From assembly GCF_015709455.1 (NCBI RefSeq), contig NZ_JADNQW010000005.1:2596501-2660500 (forward strand): DNA of 64,000 nucleotides. Reading direction: 5' to 3'. The DNA is from Methylosinus sp. H3A. GTDB lineage: Bacteria; Pseudomonadota; Alphaproteobacteria; Rhizobiales; Beijerinckiaceae. Position 1 is the first letter of the stretch, and each line of letters starts with the position of its first letter. A program made the translations under genes and the position numbers. Below, piece after piece: positions 18,401 through 28,229 of the stretch. Under the pieces are notes generated by a model. That model saw only the letters and a program-made list of their open reading frames with translations. It did no database searches and had not been told where the DNA came from.

Positions 18401-19258
18401 TCATGGCTCTGACGAGGCGGCGATGGGAATGAAATTGTAATCGGCGAAGATCGCCTGCGTTCGCGGCGTCATCAAATATAGAGCGAAGCGGGCTGCTGCG
18501 GCCTGTCGTTCCGGCGATTTGTCGCGCAGCAGCGCCATGGCGTAATCGGCGCGCACGGCGAGCGCGTCCGGCATGCGCACGCTGACGAGATCGGGGTCTG
18601 GACGCGTCTCCCGCCGGCTACAATAGCCGATGAAGAGGTCCACCGTCCCATCGAGCAGAAATTTCTTGACCGGCCCGGCGCCGCTCTGTCCGGTCTGCGT
18701 GGGCGAGGGCTCCGGAGGAGCTCCGCCGACGAGGGCGCGCGACTTCTCGCGGAGCAGTCGTTCTGCGCCGCTATGCGCGCGCTCGGCCCTGGCGAACAGT
18801 TCCATGGCGTAATCCCCGCCGGGGTCCGCCTTGGGAGTCGATGTGCCGATTTTCGTCGCCGGATCGAGCATATGGTCGAGAAGCGTGTCCGTGGTCGGCG
18901 GGTGATCGGCGCGCGCCGCGGCGCAAAGCGCATTGCGGATGAAAATGACCGGCGGCGCCGCTTTTCCCTCCGCGGCGAGCCGCTCTGGATGCTGCCGGTT
19001 CGCGGAGAGAAAGAGATCGGCCTCATTGCCCTTTTCTATGGCCTCGCGCAGCAGGCCCGACGGGCCGAAAGCCAGGGCGATCTTCTCGCCCGTCTCCAGT
19101 TGGTAGCGGGCGGCGATGGCTCGGAGGGCGCCGCCGAGACTGCCTGCCGCATGAATGTGAAGAGGCGTCTTGTCGGGAGCCTCCTGCGCCCGGCATGGTC
19201 CGAGCGGCCAAAGAACGAGCGACAGCGCGAGGACACGTCGGATAGGTGAGATCGACAT
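18401..19258 (-). CDS. ModA-like periplasmic substrate-binding protein
   Basis: This 285-residue secreted protein begins with a signal peptide (basic MSISPIRR, hydrophobic core, likely cleavage after CRA near residue 24). The mature start LHIHAAGSLGGALRAIAARY followed by FGPSGLLREAIEKGNEADLFLSAN is the hallmark of ModA-type molybdate/tungstate-binding proteins. The ligand could also be another oxyanion or a metal complex, and the central insert around GGDYAMELFARA departs from standard ModA. The gene starts 2 bases after the TonB-dependent receptor stop, so the two form one transcript. No ModB/ModC genes are present. The terminator lies at 18204-18240. Confidence 0.7.
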   Translation of the reverse strand: MSISPIRRVLALSLVLWPLGPCRAQEAPDKTPLHIHAAGSLGGALRAIAARYQLETGEKIALAFGPSGLLREAIEKGNEADLFLSANRQHPERLAAEGKAAPPVIFIRNALCAAARADHPPTTDTLLDHMLDPATKIGTSTPKADPGGDYAMELFARAERAHSGAERLLREKSRALVGGAPPEPSPTQTGQSGAGPVKKFLLDGTVDLFIGYCSRRETRPDPDLVSVRMPDALAVRADYAMALLRDKSPERQAAAARFALYLMTPRTQAIFADYNFIPIAASSEP

Positions 19259-19260
19259 GA

Positions 19261-21486
19261 TCAGAGCTCCATCTGCATGGAAAGACGCAGCGTGCGCGGC
19301 GCGCCGAGCGTGCCTGTGCCGAAATCCGTGCTGTTGTAGCCATTTTGCCCGGTCGGCGCGACATTGGCCCAATAATGCGCATTTGCGACATTGTAGACGT
19401 TGAGACGCCATGTCACCGCGCGGTCTAGCAGTCGCGTGCGATAACGCAGTCCGAGATCGGCGACCGTGTAGCCGTCGACGAAGGTCGTATTCGCGTAATT
19501 GCCGGGTCTCCCGCTGGCGAAATTGATATTGGCGTTGGCGGCGAGCCCGGGCGCGAATGGGATCTGATAATCCATCAGAATGTTGAACACGACATGCGAC
19601 AGGCCGAGGATCTGCTTGTCGTTCGTCAGCGCCGATCCGGTGTCGTAGAGCCTCGGATCGAGCAGCGACAGGCCGGCGAAGACGGTGAGGTCGTCGGTCG
19701 CCTTTCCCGACGCCGTCAGCTCGACGCCGCGATTGATCTGCCGGCCGTTGACGCCATAGACGTTGTTGACCGTATAGGCGTAGGGCCGCTCGATCTGAAA
19801 CAGCGCCGCTCGCAGATCGATGCGGTCGAGATCGATCTTGTAGCCGAGCTCCCATTGCCTGGCGCGGAAGGGAGCGAGGACAGCCCCGGCGTTGGCGACG
19901 CCGTTCGGCGCGGTGTCGCCCTGCTGGAGGTTTTCCGAATAGGTCAGATAGGCGGTCTGATTTCGCATCGGCTTGAACAGCAAGCTCGCCGTCGGGCTCA
20001 GTCCGCTCGTGTCAAAAGTGCTGGTCGTCACGCCGGCGCTGTTCACGTTCCGCGCATTGATCCAGCTCTGTGAGAGAGCGAATTGCGCGCCCCAATGTTC
20101 GCCGAAGCCGATGGCGTCGCCGATGGTGAGCGATTGCTGAAAGGTTTCGACCGAAAGAAAGCGATTCTTGAAATCGGGAAAGGAGCGGGCGGCAAACAAA
20201 GCCGGATTGGCGAGATTGGCGCCGCCGAGCGTGACCGCGCCGAGCACATAGGGGCGATAGCGATCCCAGAGAAAGCCATTATTGGCGATGACGACATCAT
20301 GGGAGACAGAGCCCGTGTAGAAGCGTCCGTTGATGGCGGCCTGATTGCTGAGCACAGTGTCCAAGGAGAATGTGGTCGTCGCAGCGGTCGTCGTATAGTT
20401 TCCAAAATTATCGGTCAGCGTATTGGTCGGAACAGTCGAGGCGCGATCGTTGCTTTGACGCAAGAGGCCCAATGTCAGACGCCAATCCTGATTGAAATCG
20501 TGACGCAGCTTGCCGCTGAAGATCGCCGTCTGATTGTCGTCGCCTCCGAAGGTCTGGCCATAGCCCGGACGAGTAGGATCGGGGGCCGCAGGAAAAATCG
20601 TGGCGTTGCGGCCGAGCGTGAATGTGCCCGGCAGATTTTTGGTCGTGAAATTGTAGAAGCTCGCATTGGTCTCGAGCACAGTGTTCGGCGTCGCATGAAT
20701 GTCGAAGGCGAGACTCGCCAGCTGGCGCTTCGATTGGCTGCCGTCGACATAGGTCTCGCCATTCTGCTCGAGCAAATTCAGCCGGTAGCCGAAGCGGCGT
20801 TCCGGGTCGAGAAAGCCGCCGAGATCGGCGTGGCCGAACCAGGCGCTTTGCGTCAGATAGGAAAAAGTGACTTCGCGCAACGGCGATTCCGTCGGCCGCT
20901 TGAGCACGTAGTCGAATGCGCCTGCCGGATTGGAAGGGCCATAGAGCGCGCTCGACAAGCCGTTCAGCACTTCGATGCGCTCGAATTGCTCCAATGGATA
21001 GTCGGTCGTCGCCGCGATATTCAGCCCGTCTATGCGCGTGTTCTGAACCACGCCCGCCTGCATGCCGCGCGTCTGCGGCCGAATGTTTTCGCCTTGGACG
21101 GACGGAACGAGTCGAAAGGCTTCGCGCAGGCTGAGCAATTGCTGGTTCTTCACGAGATCGAGCGGAACAACGGCGATCGAAAACGGCGTATCGACCAAAG
21201 CCTTGTCGCCGAATGGACCGACATAGGCCTTCTCGACGCGATAACCGCCTTCGACGCTCGCCGAATTGATCGGCGCGCTTCCTGCGGCGGCGATGTCGAC
21301 CGTCGGGAGCTCGCTCGGCATGTCCTGCGCTCGGACCGCCGATATCGAAAGCGCGGCGAGACTTACGCCGGCGGCCGAAATGCCGATCGCGCGGAGTCGG
21401 CGGTTGGTCTGCGAACGGAGTAGACGCATTGCGCGTCGATCGTGTTTTCGCGGGCGTTCGATCGATCCGCCGGCACTCTGGTCCAT
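19261..21486 (-). CDS. TonB-dependent outer-membrane receptor (siderophore type)
   Basis: The 741-residue protein has a signal peptide (cleavage probably after VRA near residue 52 of the long start), a short TonB-box-like stretch (ELPTVDIAAAG), a plug domain (RLVPSVQGENIRPQTRGM and IDGLNIAATTDYPLEQFERIEVLNG spread over about 128-178) and a 22-strand barrel ending in SMQMEL with a hydrophobic last residue. The plug resembles hydroxamate-siderophore receptors. No N-terminal STN signalling domain is present, so it should not drive a FecR relay. An ATG at 21429 (codon 20) is an alternative start. It is followed at once by the ModA-like gene, suggesting uptake of a molybdate-like or metal-chelate ligand. 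Confidence 0.85.
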   Translation of the reverse strand: MDQSAGGSIERPRKHDRRAMRLLRSQTNRRLRAIGISAAGVSLAALSISAVRAQDMPSELPTVDIAAAGSAPINSASVEGGYRVEKAYVGPFGDKALVDTPFSIAVVPLDLVKNQQLLSLREAFRLVPSVQGENIRPQTRGMQAGVVQNTRIDGLNIAATTDYPLEQFERIEVLNGLSSALYGPSNPAGAFDYVLKRPTESPLREVTFSYLTQSAWFGHADLGGFLDPERRFGYRLNLLEQNGETYVDGSQSKRQLASLAFDIHATPNTVLETNASFYNFTTKNLPGTFTLGRNATIFPAAPDPTRPGYGQTFGGDDNQTAIFSGKLRHDFNQDWRLTLGLLRQSNDRASTVPTNTLTDNFGNYTTTAATTTFSLDTVLSNQAAINGRFYTGSVSHDVVIANNGFLWDRYRPYVLGAVTLGGANLANPALFAARSFPDFKNRFLSVETFQQSLTIGDAIGFGEHWGAQFALSQSWINARNVNSAGVTTSTFDTSGLSPTASLLFKPMRNQTAYLTYSENLQQGDTAPNGVANAGAVLAPFRARQWELGYKIDLDRIDLRAALFQIERPYAYTVNNVYGVNGRQINRGVELTASGKATDDLTVFAGLSLLDPRLYDTGSALTNDKQILGLSHVVFNILMDYQIPFAPGLAANANINFASGRPGNYANTTFVDGYTVADLGLRYRTRLLDRAVTWRLNVYNVANAHYWANVAPTGQNGYNSTDFGTGTLGAPRTLRLSMQMEL

Positions 21487-21912
21487 TTCATTCGCTCACT
21501 TTTTATCGGCGATCCGGTCGTGAGAATCGGTCGCTCCGCGATTTCCGTCCGTCATTTTCAGAGGCCGTCGGCGCCAGGCCGACCGAACGATCGGGGATGT
21601 GGTTCACCAAGGCCGAGGGGCGCGTCGCCTGACGGACGATCCGCGCTATCTGAAGCCGACTCATTATATATTTCAATTATATAAACAGCGCATACAGCCG
21701 AAATATTGAGCAGGCGCCCAGGCTTTGGGTGGGCGCGACGAAAGCGAAGGGAATGCAACGGAACTGAGCTGCGCTGCGCCGCGGGCGCTGGAACAAACGG
21801 AATTTTCTCACGCGATAGTCATATATATGCACAACATATATCCGACGTTTAGAAACAATATCGAGTAGCTCCGCGAAAGAATGCTGATTGTCGCGGTGAG
21901 GAGGGCTCACCA
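21487..21912. other. AT-rich upstream region of the receptor operon
   Basis: No gene is supported in these 426 bases. AT-rich patches at about 21660-21690 (TTATATATTTCAATTATATA) and 21820-21860 stand out against the GC-rich background and probably hold the promoter of the receptor operon. TTTAGAA at 21848-21854 is only half of an Irr-type box, so iron control is not shown. Confidence 0.4.
21896..21910 (+). promoter_or_regulatory. Hairpin carrying the ribosome-binding site of the 28-residue frame
   Basis: GTGAG (21896-21900) and CTCAC (21906-21910) pair around GAGGG. The purine-rich AGGAGGG lies in the loop and 3' part of the first arm, seven bases or so before the ATG at 21913. This could tune translation of the small frame, or be coincidence. 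Confidence 0.35.
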
Positions 21913-21999
21913 ATGGTTCGTCGGCGCGTCTTCGAGAGTCTTGCCGTCCTTGCCGTCCTTGTCGTCATGGTGGTCGTGTCGCCGATGCTTTTTTGCTGA
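21913..21999 (+). CDS. Possible small membrane peptide of 28 residues
   Basis: This short frame begins with an ATG preceded by a strong AGGAGGG ribosome site. It encodes a basic start (MVRRR), one continuous hydrophobic helix (about residues 8-27, rich in Val, Leu and Ala) and a C-terminal Cys, then TGA. That is the composition of single-helix small membrane proteins. Part of the helix comes from a nucleotide repeat (GCCGTCCTT), so low complexity could mimic a helix. No relative is known to me. It lies alone between the receptor operon and tRNA-Lys. Confidence 0.35.
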   Translation: MVRRRVFESLAVLAVLVVMVVVSPMLFC

Positions 22000-22359
22000 C
22001 GCTTTGGCGCTCTCCTGCGTCCTCCGGATGAACGCAGCCCGTGACTATGAGAACGCGTGACGGATCGTCGTCGAGATGGTGTGCGCGCACGCATCCTGCG
22101 CGTCGCGGCATGGGGCTCGCGACTTCTGGCGCGGCCGTGCAGGAGAGTTCGCTGGCGTCTCCGGGCGCCGCGCTGATTCACGGCGAGCTCTGCTCGGTCA
22201 CGATGATTCGAGAGGGCTCGCGGGGCGGCGTGCGTCCGCAACTGCGGATCGATTTCGGCCTTCGGGGCCTCGCCCCGAGGATGAAACCTCGGATGGCGCT
22301 CGCGCCTACATCCAACGCTCTGCGCTCGTGCAAGGCGGTGGTTTTATCGTCTTAAATAG
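22000..22359. other. Gene-free span before tRNA-Lys
   Basis: Several overlapping frames cross this region but none has codon use, a ribosome site or motifs of a real gene, and one runs into the tRNA. A hairpin at about 22259-22280 (CTTCGGGGC with GCCCCGAGG) is the only structure seen. Confidence 0.4.
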
Positions 22360-22435
<76 letters not shown>

Positions 22436-22540
22436 GTCCGTCGTTTCGGCTGGCGCCGAATGAGCGGAACGAGGCGTGCAAATACCCAATGAGATCGCTC
22501 ATGTCCAGCTCAGAAAAGAAAAATTCGTCATATTTCTGTC

Positions 22541-24243
<1,703 letters not shown>

Positions 24244-24267
24244 GGCGGCCGTGTGCGAAAAGAGGCC

Positions 24268-24304
24268 GAAAAAAGACGAAGGGGAAGCGGCGTTCCGCTT
24301 CCCC
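24268..24304 (-). terminator. Rho-independent terminator after rplU-rpmA
   Basis: GGGGAAGCGG (24281-24290) pairs perfectly with CCGCTTCCCC (24295-24304) around a 4-base loop. On the minus strand the stem is followed by TTCGTCTTTTTTCGG. It separates the ribosomal protein genes from the GNAT-obg pair. Confidence 0.85.
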
Positions 24305-24422
24305 TATCGACCCTTTGAGGCCTTTTTCCGGATTTTGCGCCTGGAGCGTCGCCTTATCGCGACCGCTGAGACCAAATCCGCCGGGGGATCGAAACACCGG
24401 CGGAGGGTCTCAGATCCTCCGC

Positions 24423-24692
24423 CTATTCGGCGGCTGCAGCCACCGGAGGCACGACCGCTACCGAGGCGCGGCCGCCGCTCGATTTGAACAGAACGACGCC
24501 GTCGACGAGGGCGAAGAGCGTATGGTCCTTGCCGATGCCGACATTGCGGCCGGGATGCCATTTCGTGCCGCGTTGGCGCACGATGATATTGCCGCTGATC
24601 ACGGCCTCGCCGCCGAATTTCTTCACGCCGAGACGGCGACCGTCGGAGTCGCGACCGTTGCGCGACGAGCCGCCCGCTTTCTTGTGAGCCAT
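24423..24692 (-). CDS. rpmA: 50S ribosomal protein L27
   Basis: The 89-residue protein starts [20 protein letters not shown], the unmistakable N-terminus of bacterial L27, whose tail reaches the peptidyl-transferase centre. [19 protein letters not shown] and the [10 protein letters not shown] motif follow. It lies 152 bases downstream of rplU on the same strand. There is no N-terminal cleavage extension of the Firmicutes type. Confidence 0.98.
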   Translation of the reverse strand: MAHKKAGGSSRNGRDSDGRRLGVKKFGGEAVISGNIIVRQRGTKWHPGRNVGIGKDHTLFALVDGVVLFKSSGGRASVAVVPPVAAAAE

Positions 24693-24844
24693 TGTTCTCG
24701 CTCCCGAATCTCATGCCGAGCCGGCTCGCCCGCCGCTCGGGGCCGCGCTCGGCGGCCGCTGAATTGTCGCGCGCGCCGTTCTCGCGGCGCGCATATTCTC
24801 TCTCTATACGCCCATCAGCGGCGTTTCGCCACGCCCCGCGAGGC

Positions 24845-25162
24845 TCAGGCGCCGGCCTCTATGCCGGTGATTCGCACGATCGTCAGATCCTGACGATGGC
24901 CGCGCTTGCGTTTGGAGTTCTGGCGGCGGCGCTTCTTGAAGGCGAGCGTCTTGGGGCTGCGCGCCTGCTCGGCGATCTCGCCGGTGACGCTGGCGCCCGC
25001 GACGAGCGGCGCGCCGATCTTGGCCGAACCCTCGGCGCCGACGAACAGCACCTCGTCGAAGGTGATCTTGTCGCCCGCCGCGCCCTCGAGGGCCATGACG
25101 GTTATCGTGTCTCCGGCGGTGACGCTATATTGCTTCCCGCCGGTCTTGATGACTGCGAACAT
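24845..25162 (-). CDS. rplU: 50S ribosomal protein L21
   Basis: This 105-residue protein shows the L21 signature: MFAVIKTGGKQYSV at the start, the DKITFDEVLFVG segment and the C-terminal KRRRQNSKRKRGHRQ basic stretch, which binds 23S rRNA. The short Ala-ending C-terminus lacks the long Lys/Ala tail seen in many alphaproteobacteria. It is the first gene of the rplU-rpmA transcript; the promoter should lie in the 205-base gap to the ArsR gene. Confidence 0.98.
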   Translation of the reverse strand: MFAVIKTGGKQYSVTAGDTITVMALEGAAGDKITFDEVLFVGAEGSAKIGAPLVAGASVTGEIAEQARSPKTLAFKKRRRQNSKRKRGHRQDLTIVRITGIEAGA

Positions 25163-25266
25163 CTTGTTTTCCTGTGTTCGTCCCGGCTCTGGCGGAGACC
25201 GCCGGCCGGCTTTTTTGCAGTTGACCGGTTTTGCGCTTCGCTCCTTGCGACGGATTATCGCCGGCG

Positions 25267-25297
25267 CAAAAAGAAAATCGCGGCGAAACCGCCGCGA
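25267..25297 (-). terminator. Rho-independent terminator after the ArsR gene
   Basis: TCGCGGCG (25278-25285) pairs with CGCCGCGA (25290-25297) around a 4-base loop, followed on the minus strand by TTTTCTTTTTG. It ends the ArsR transcript before the rplU promoter. Confidence 0.85.
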
Positions 25298-25367
25298 TGA
25301 AGCGGGATAGCCCTAAACGGGCGCCGGTTCATTGTCAATCGGGCGTCGGGCGCCGCGATCCGACGGC

Positions 25368-25766
25368 TCATCGCGTCTCGGAGGGCTCGGCGCCCGGCGG
25401 ATCGCACTCGCTCTTTGTCGCGGCGAGCTCGGCCGCCTCGATCTTCTGCCGTTCATAGGCGGAGACGATCGATTGCACCATCGGGCCGAATCGCTCCGCG
25501 AGCTCCGCGCAGCGCGTCGAATTGATGAGCTCGACGCCGCGCCGCTCGCTGCGGACGAGGCCCGCCTCGCGCAGGATGCGGAAATGCTGCGAGAGCGTCG
25601 ATTTGGCCAGCGGCGCGTCCTGAATATTCAGGAAGGTGGAGCAGTTCTTCGCGCATTCCGACGCCGCGAGCCGCGTGAAAATCTGCACCCGCACGGGGTC
25701 CGCCAATGCGTAGAGAATCCCCTCGACGGTGATCTCCTCGAGCCTCGGGTGATGAAGCTTCCTCAT
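25368..25766 (-). CDS. ArsR-family transcriptional repressor
   Basis: The 132-residue protein is a winged-helix regulator of the ArsR type: EGILYALADPVRVQIFTRLAA leads into the recognition region APLAKSTLSQHFRILREAGLV, followed by the wing SERRGVELINS. Two Cys residues (about 37-50, in SECAKNCS) lie before the recognition helix and could sense thiols or metals, though the classic CxCxxC is absent. I choose the ATG at 25766; in-frame starts at 25781 and 25799 are possible. It is divergent from two dehydrogenase genes, with a perfect palindrome between them, and probably represses both. Confidence 0.82.
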   Translation of the reverse strand: MRKLHHPRLEEITVEGILYALADPVRVQIFTRLAASECAKNCSTFLNIQDAPLAKSTLSQHFRILREAGLVRSERRGVELINSTRCAELAERFGPMVQSIVSAYERQKIEAAELAATKSECDPPGAEPSETR

Positions 25767-25800
25767 GCGCCAGACTAGCATGAATTGACATTCGCGCATT

Positions 25801-25819
25801 AGTTCAGTATTCCTGAACT
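25801..25819. promoter_or_regulatory. Palindromic operator between ArsR and SDR genes
   Basis: AGTTCAG and CTGAACT form a perfect 7-5-7 inverted repeat. It is centred in the short divergent gap and is followed 30 bases later by the ATG of the first dehydrogenase, the expected place for an ArsR dimer to block both promoters. Confidence 0.7.
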
Positions 25820-25848
25820 ATGGAATTTAGCGCGAAAGGAGCGCGAGC

Positions 25849-26598
25849 ATGGGTCGGCTTTCAGGAAAAATCGCGGTCGTCACCGGCGGCAACAGCGGGA
25901 TAGGCCTCGCTACGGCCGAGCTTTTCGTGAAGGAGGGGGCGCAGGTCGTGCTGACCGGCCGCCGTAGAGCGGAGCTCGACGCCGCGGTCGCCCGCATCGG
26001 CGCCGGCGCTATCGGCGTGCAGGGAGATGTCTCTGCTCTCGCGGACCTCGACCGGCTTTTCGCCGAGGTGAAGGAGCGTTTCGGCCGCATCGACATTCTC
26101 TTCGCCAATGCCGGGGTCGTCCGCCTGGCCCCGATCGAGGGCGTGGACGAGGCGCTGTTCGACCAGCTCTTCGGCATCAACGTCAAAGGACTTTTGTTCA
26201 CCGTGCAGAAGGCGCTGCCGCTTTTCTCGGACGGCGGCGCGATCGTGCTCAACTCCTCCATCGCCAATACGGTGGGTACGCCCGGCTTCGGCGTCTATTC
26301 GGCGACGAAAGCGGCGGTCCGCTCCTTCGCCCGCACTTGGACGAGCGAGCTGAAGGGCCGCAATATTCGCGTGAATGTGGTGAGTCCCGGCCCGATCGAC
26401 ACGCCGATCTTCGACACAATGGGCCTCTCCACGCAACAGCACGACGAATTGGCGGAGCAATTGAAGACCAACGTGCCGCTCGGCCGCTTCGGCGCGCCGG
26501 AGGAGGTCGCGGAGGCCGTCTTGTTCCTGGCCTCCGACGCGAGCAGCTATGTCGCCGGCGTCGATCTTTATGTCGACGGCGGCCTCGTGGCCGTCTGA
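25849..26598 (+). CDS. Short-chain dehydrogenase/reductase (first of tandem pair)
   Basis: The 249-residue classical SDR has the cofactor loop TGGNSGIG (about 12-19), the NAG motif ANAG, catalytic Ser in LNSS and the YSATK (Y-x3-K) pair. After the first beta strand the arginines in TGRRRAELD favour NADP(H). GAAAGGAGCG precedes the ATG. Its closest visible relative is the next gene, with long identical blocks (VKGLLFTVQKALPL, RVNVVSPG). The ArsR palindrome lies upstream, so an inducible detoxification or redox role is plausible. The substrate is unknown. Confidence 0.88.
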   Translation: MGRLSGKIAVVTGGNSGIGLATAELFVKEGAQVVLTGRRRAELDAAVARIGAGAIGVQGDVSALADLDRLFAEVKERFGRIDILFANAGVVRLAPIEGVDEALFDQLFGINVKGLLFTVQKALPLFSDGGAIVLNSSIANTVGTPGFGVYSATKAAVRSFARTWTSELKGRNIRVNVVSPGPIDTPIFDTMGLSTQQHDELAEQLKTNVPLGRFGAPEEVAEAVLFLASDASSYVAGVDLYVDGGLVAV

Positions 26599-26620
26599 TC
26601 GACGAGCGGAGGGCGCGTCA

Positions 26621-27364
26621 ATGGCGGAACTCGACGGAAAAATAGCCGTCGTGACCGGCGGCGCGAGCGGCATAGGGCTCGCGACCGCGGCGCTCTTCGT
26701 GGAGCGCGGGGCCGATGTCGTCATCACCGGGCGGCGCCGGTCCGATCTCGACGCCGCCGTCGCGCGGATCGGCGCGAAGGCGCATGGCGTTTGCGGCGAT
26801 GTGTCGAAGCTCGCCGATCTCGACGCGCTCTACGCCGAAATCGGACGAGCGTTCGGACGCATCGACATTTTGTTCGCCAATGCGGCGATCGCGGAATTCG
26901 CGCCGCTGGGCGCGATTTCGGAGGAGCATTTCGATCGCCTGTTCGACATAAATGTGAAAGGCCTGTTGTTCACCGTGCAGAAGGCGCTGCCCCTCATGGC
27001 TGCGGGCGGAGCGATCATTCTCGATTCGTCCAACGCCAGCGTCGAGGGAACTCCGGCCTTCGGCGTCTATTCCGCCGGCAAGGCCGCTGTGCGCTCCTTC
27101 GCGCGCAGCTGGACGAAGGAGCTCTCGCCGCGTGGGATACGCGTCAATGTGGTCAGTCCCGGCGCGACGGAGACGCCGATCTATGGCAAGCTCGGTCTTA
27201 CGGAAAGCGAGGTCGTCGAGCTTCGCGACTATTTGAAGACGCGCACGCCATTGGGGCGCATCGGCAGACCGGAAGAAGTCGCGCAGGCGGTGTTGTTTCT
27301 CGCGACCAACGGCTATGTGGCCGGTGTCGATCTCCTGGTGGATGGCGGCATGTCGAGCGTTTGA
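26621..27364 (+). CDS. Short-chain dehydrogenase/reductase (second of tandem pair)
   Basis: This 247-residue SDR is a diverged duplicate of its neighbour: TGGASGIG cofactor loop, GRRRSDLDAAVARIGAK, catalytic Ser in LDSSNAS and YSAGK (Y-x3-K). The NAG motif reads ANAAI, a mild departure. GGAGGG lies seven bases before the ATG at 26621, which I prefer to an in-frame start 24 codons upstream inside the first gene. The 22-base spacing makes co-transcription near certain. Substrate not predictable. Confidence 0.88.
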   Translation: MAELDGKIAVVTGGASGIGLATAALFVERGADVVITGRRRSDLDAAVARIGAKAHGVCGDVSKLADLDALYAEIGRAFGRIDILFANAAIAEFAPLGAISEEHFDRLFDINVKGLLFTVQKALPLMAAGGAIILDSSNASVEGTPAFGVYSAGKAAVRSFARSWTKELSPRGIRVNVVSPGATETPIYGKLGLTESEVVELRDYLKTRTPLGRIGRPEEVAQAVLFLATNGYVAGVDLLVDGGMSSV

Positions 27365-27447
27365 CAGACGACGATCGGCGGCCGAGCGTCGAGGAGATAG
27401 TCCGCCGACGGCGGATCGCGTTATGCGCCGCCGGCCCGCTTCTCGCT

Positions 27448-27945
27448 TCAGAGTCGGAAATCGCGCCTTATCTCGTCATTCGCCCTGGCGAGAAGACGTT
27501 CGACGGTCCGCACGGATATGCCGACGCGTGTGGCGATTTCGGCGCTCGTCAGATGCTCGAGGCGTTTGAGAAGAAATATCTCACGTAAGAGCGGCGGCAA
27601 GCGCTCGAGCGACGCGCACAGCTTTTGCAGCTCCATCAGCATCGCGATCGTGTCGCCGGAATTGGATCGCTCCGCTTGATCGGCAGCGCGCGCAGCCTCT
27701 TCGACATAGCGCGAACGGATGCGATCGCGGCGTATCGCGTCGACCGAGAGATTGGCGGCGATGCGAAAGAGATAGGCGCGGGGGCTCTCGAGCTTCGTGA
27801 CGTCGACGCGCTGCAACGCATGGAGATAGATGTCCTGCACAATGTCTTCGGACTCTTGCGCTCCGACGCGCCGGCGCGCGAAGCGGCGCAGAGCCGGCGC
27901 GTAGTCTTGGTACAATTTGTCGAGGACTTTCTCGGACGAGCTCAT
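27448..27945 (-). CDS. ECF RNA polymerase sigma factor (FecI-like)
   Basis: The 165-residue protein has only regions 2 and 4 of sigma-70. Region 2 is at about 12-75 (DYAPALRRFARRRVG, SEDIVQDIYLHAL, SPRAYLFRIAANLSVDAIRR) and region 4 at about 108-160 (RLPPLLREIFLLKRLEHLTSAE spread, then VGISVRTVERLLARA). The pattern resembles FecI-type sigma factors for iron or metal uptake. No FecR-type anti-sigma gene is adjacent; the only same-strand neighbour is the small Cys-rich protein upstream. It converges on the second dehydrogenase. Confidence 0.87.
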   Translation of the reverse strand: MSSSEKVLDKLYQDYAPALRRFARRRVGAQESEDIVQDIYLHALQRVDVTKLESPRAYLFRIAANLSVDAIRRDRIRSRYVEEAARAADQAERSNSGDTIAMLMELQKLCASLERLPPLLREIFLLKRLEHLTSAEIATRVGISVRTVERLLARANDEIRRDFRL

Positions 27946-28229
27946 CGCGCGCTCTCCCTCGTCTCGACGCGAGAAAGGATAGCGGCGGCTCCAATTCGAG
28001 GCTCGGGTTTCTGCATTGAAAATCCCCTTCGTCGAGGGCGGAGCTCCATCGAGCTCCCGTCGTTTCTGAAAAAAGGCGAAGTTCCGCGTTGCGCGCGAAA
28101 GGCGAAGTCGCGCGCGACAAATCCTCGGCCGTGCGACAGGCGGCGCGCGTCACGACGTCGGGAGACGCCACGCTCGCGCGAGCCGCTGCGGCTCACAGAT
28201 TGAAATAGAGGAAGGTTTTCGAAACGAGA

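Noticed and set aside
21848..21854. TTTAGAA as an Irr-type iron box upstream of the receptor operon
   Set aside because: Only one half of the palindrome is present, so iron regulation is not supported.
24399..24423. Hairpin at the end of rpmA as a terminator
   Set aside because: The stem GGCGGAGG/CCTCCGCC overlaps the stop region and lacks a U-rich tail; the hairpin at 24281-24304 is much better.
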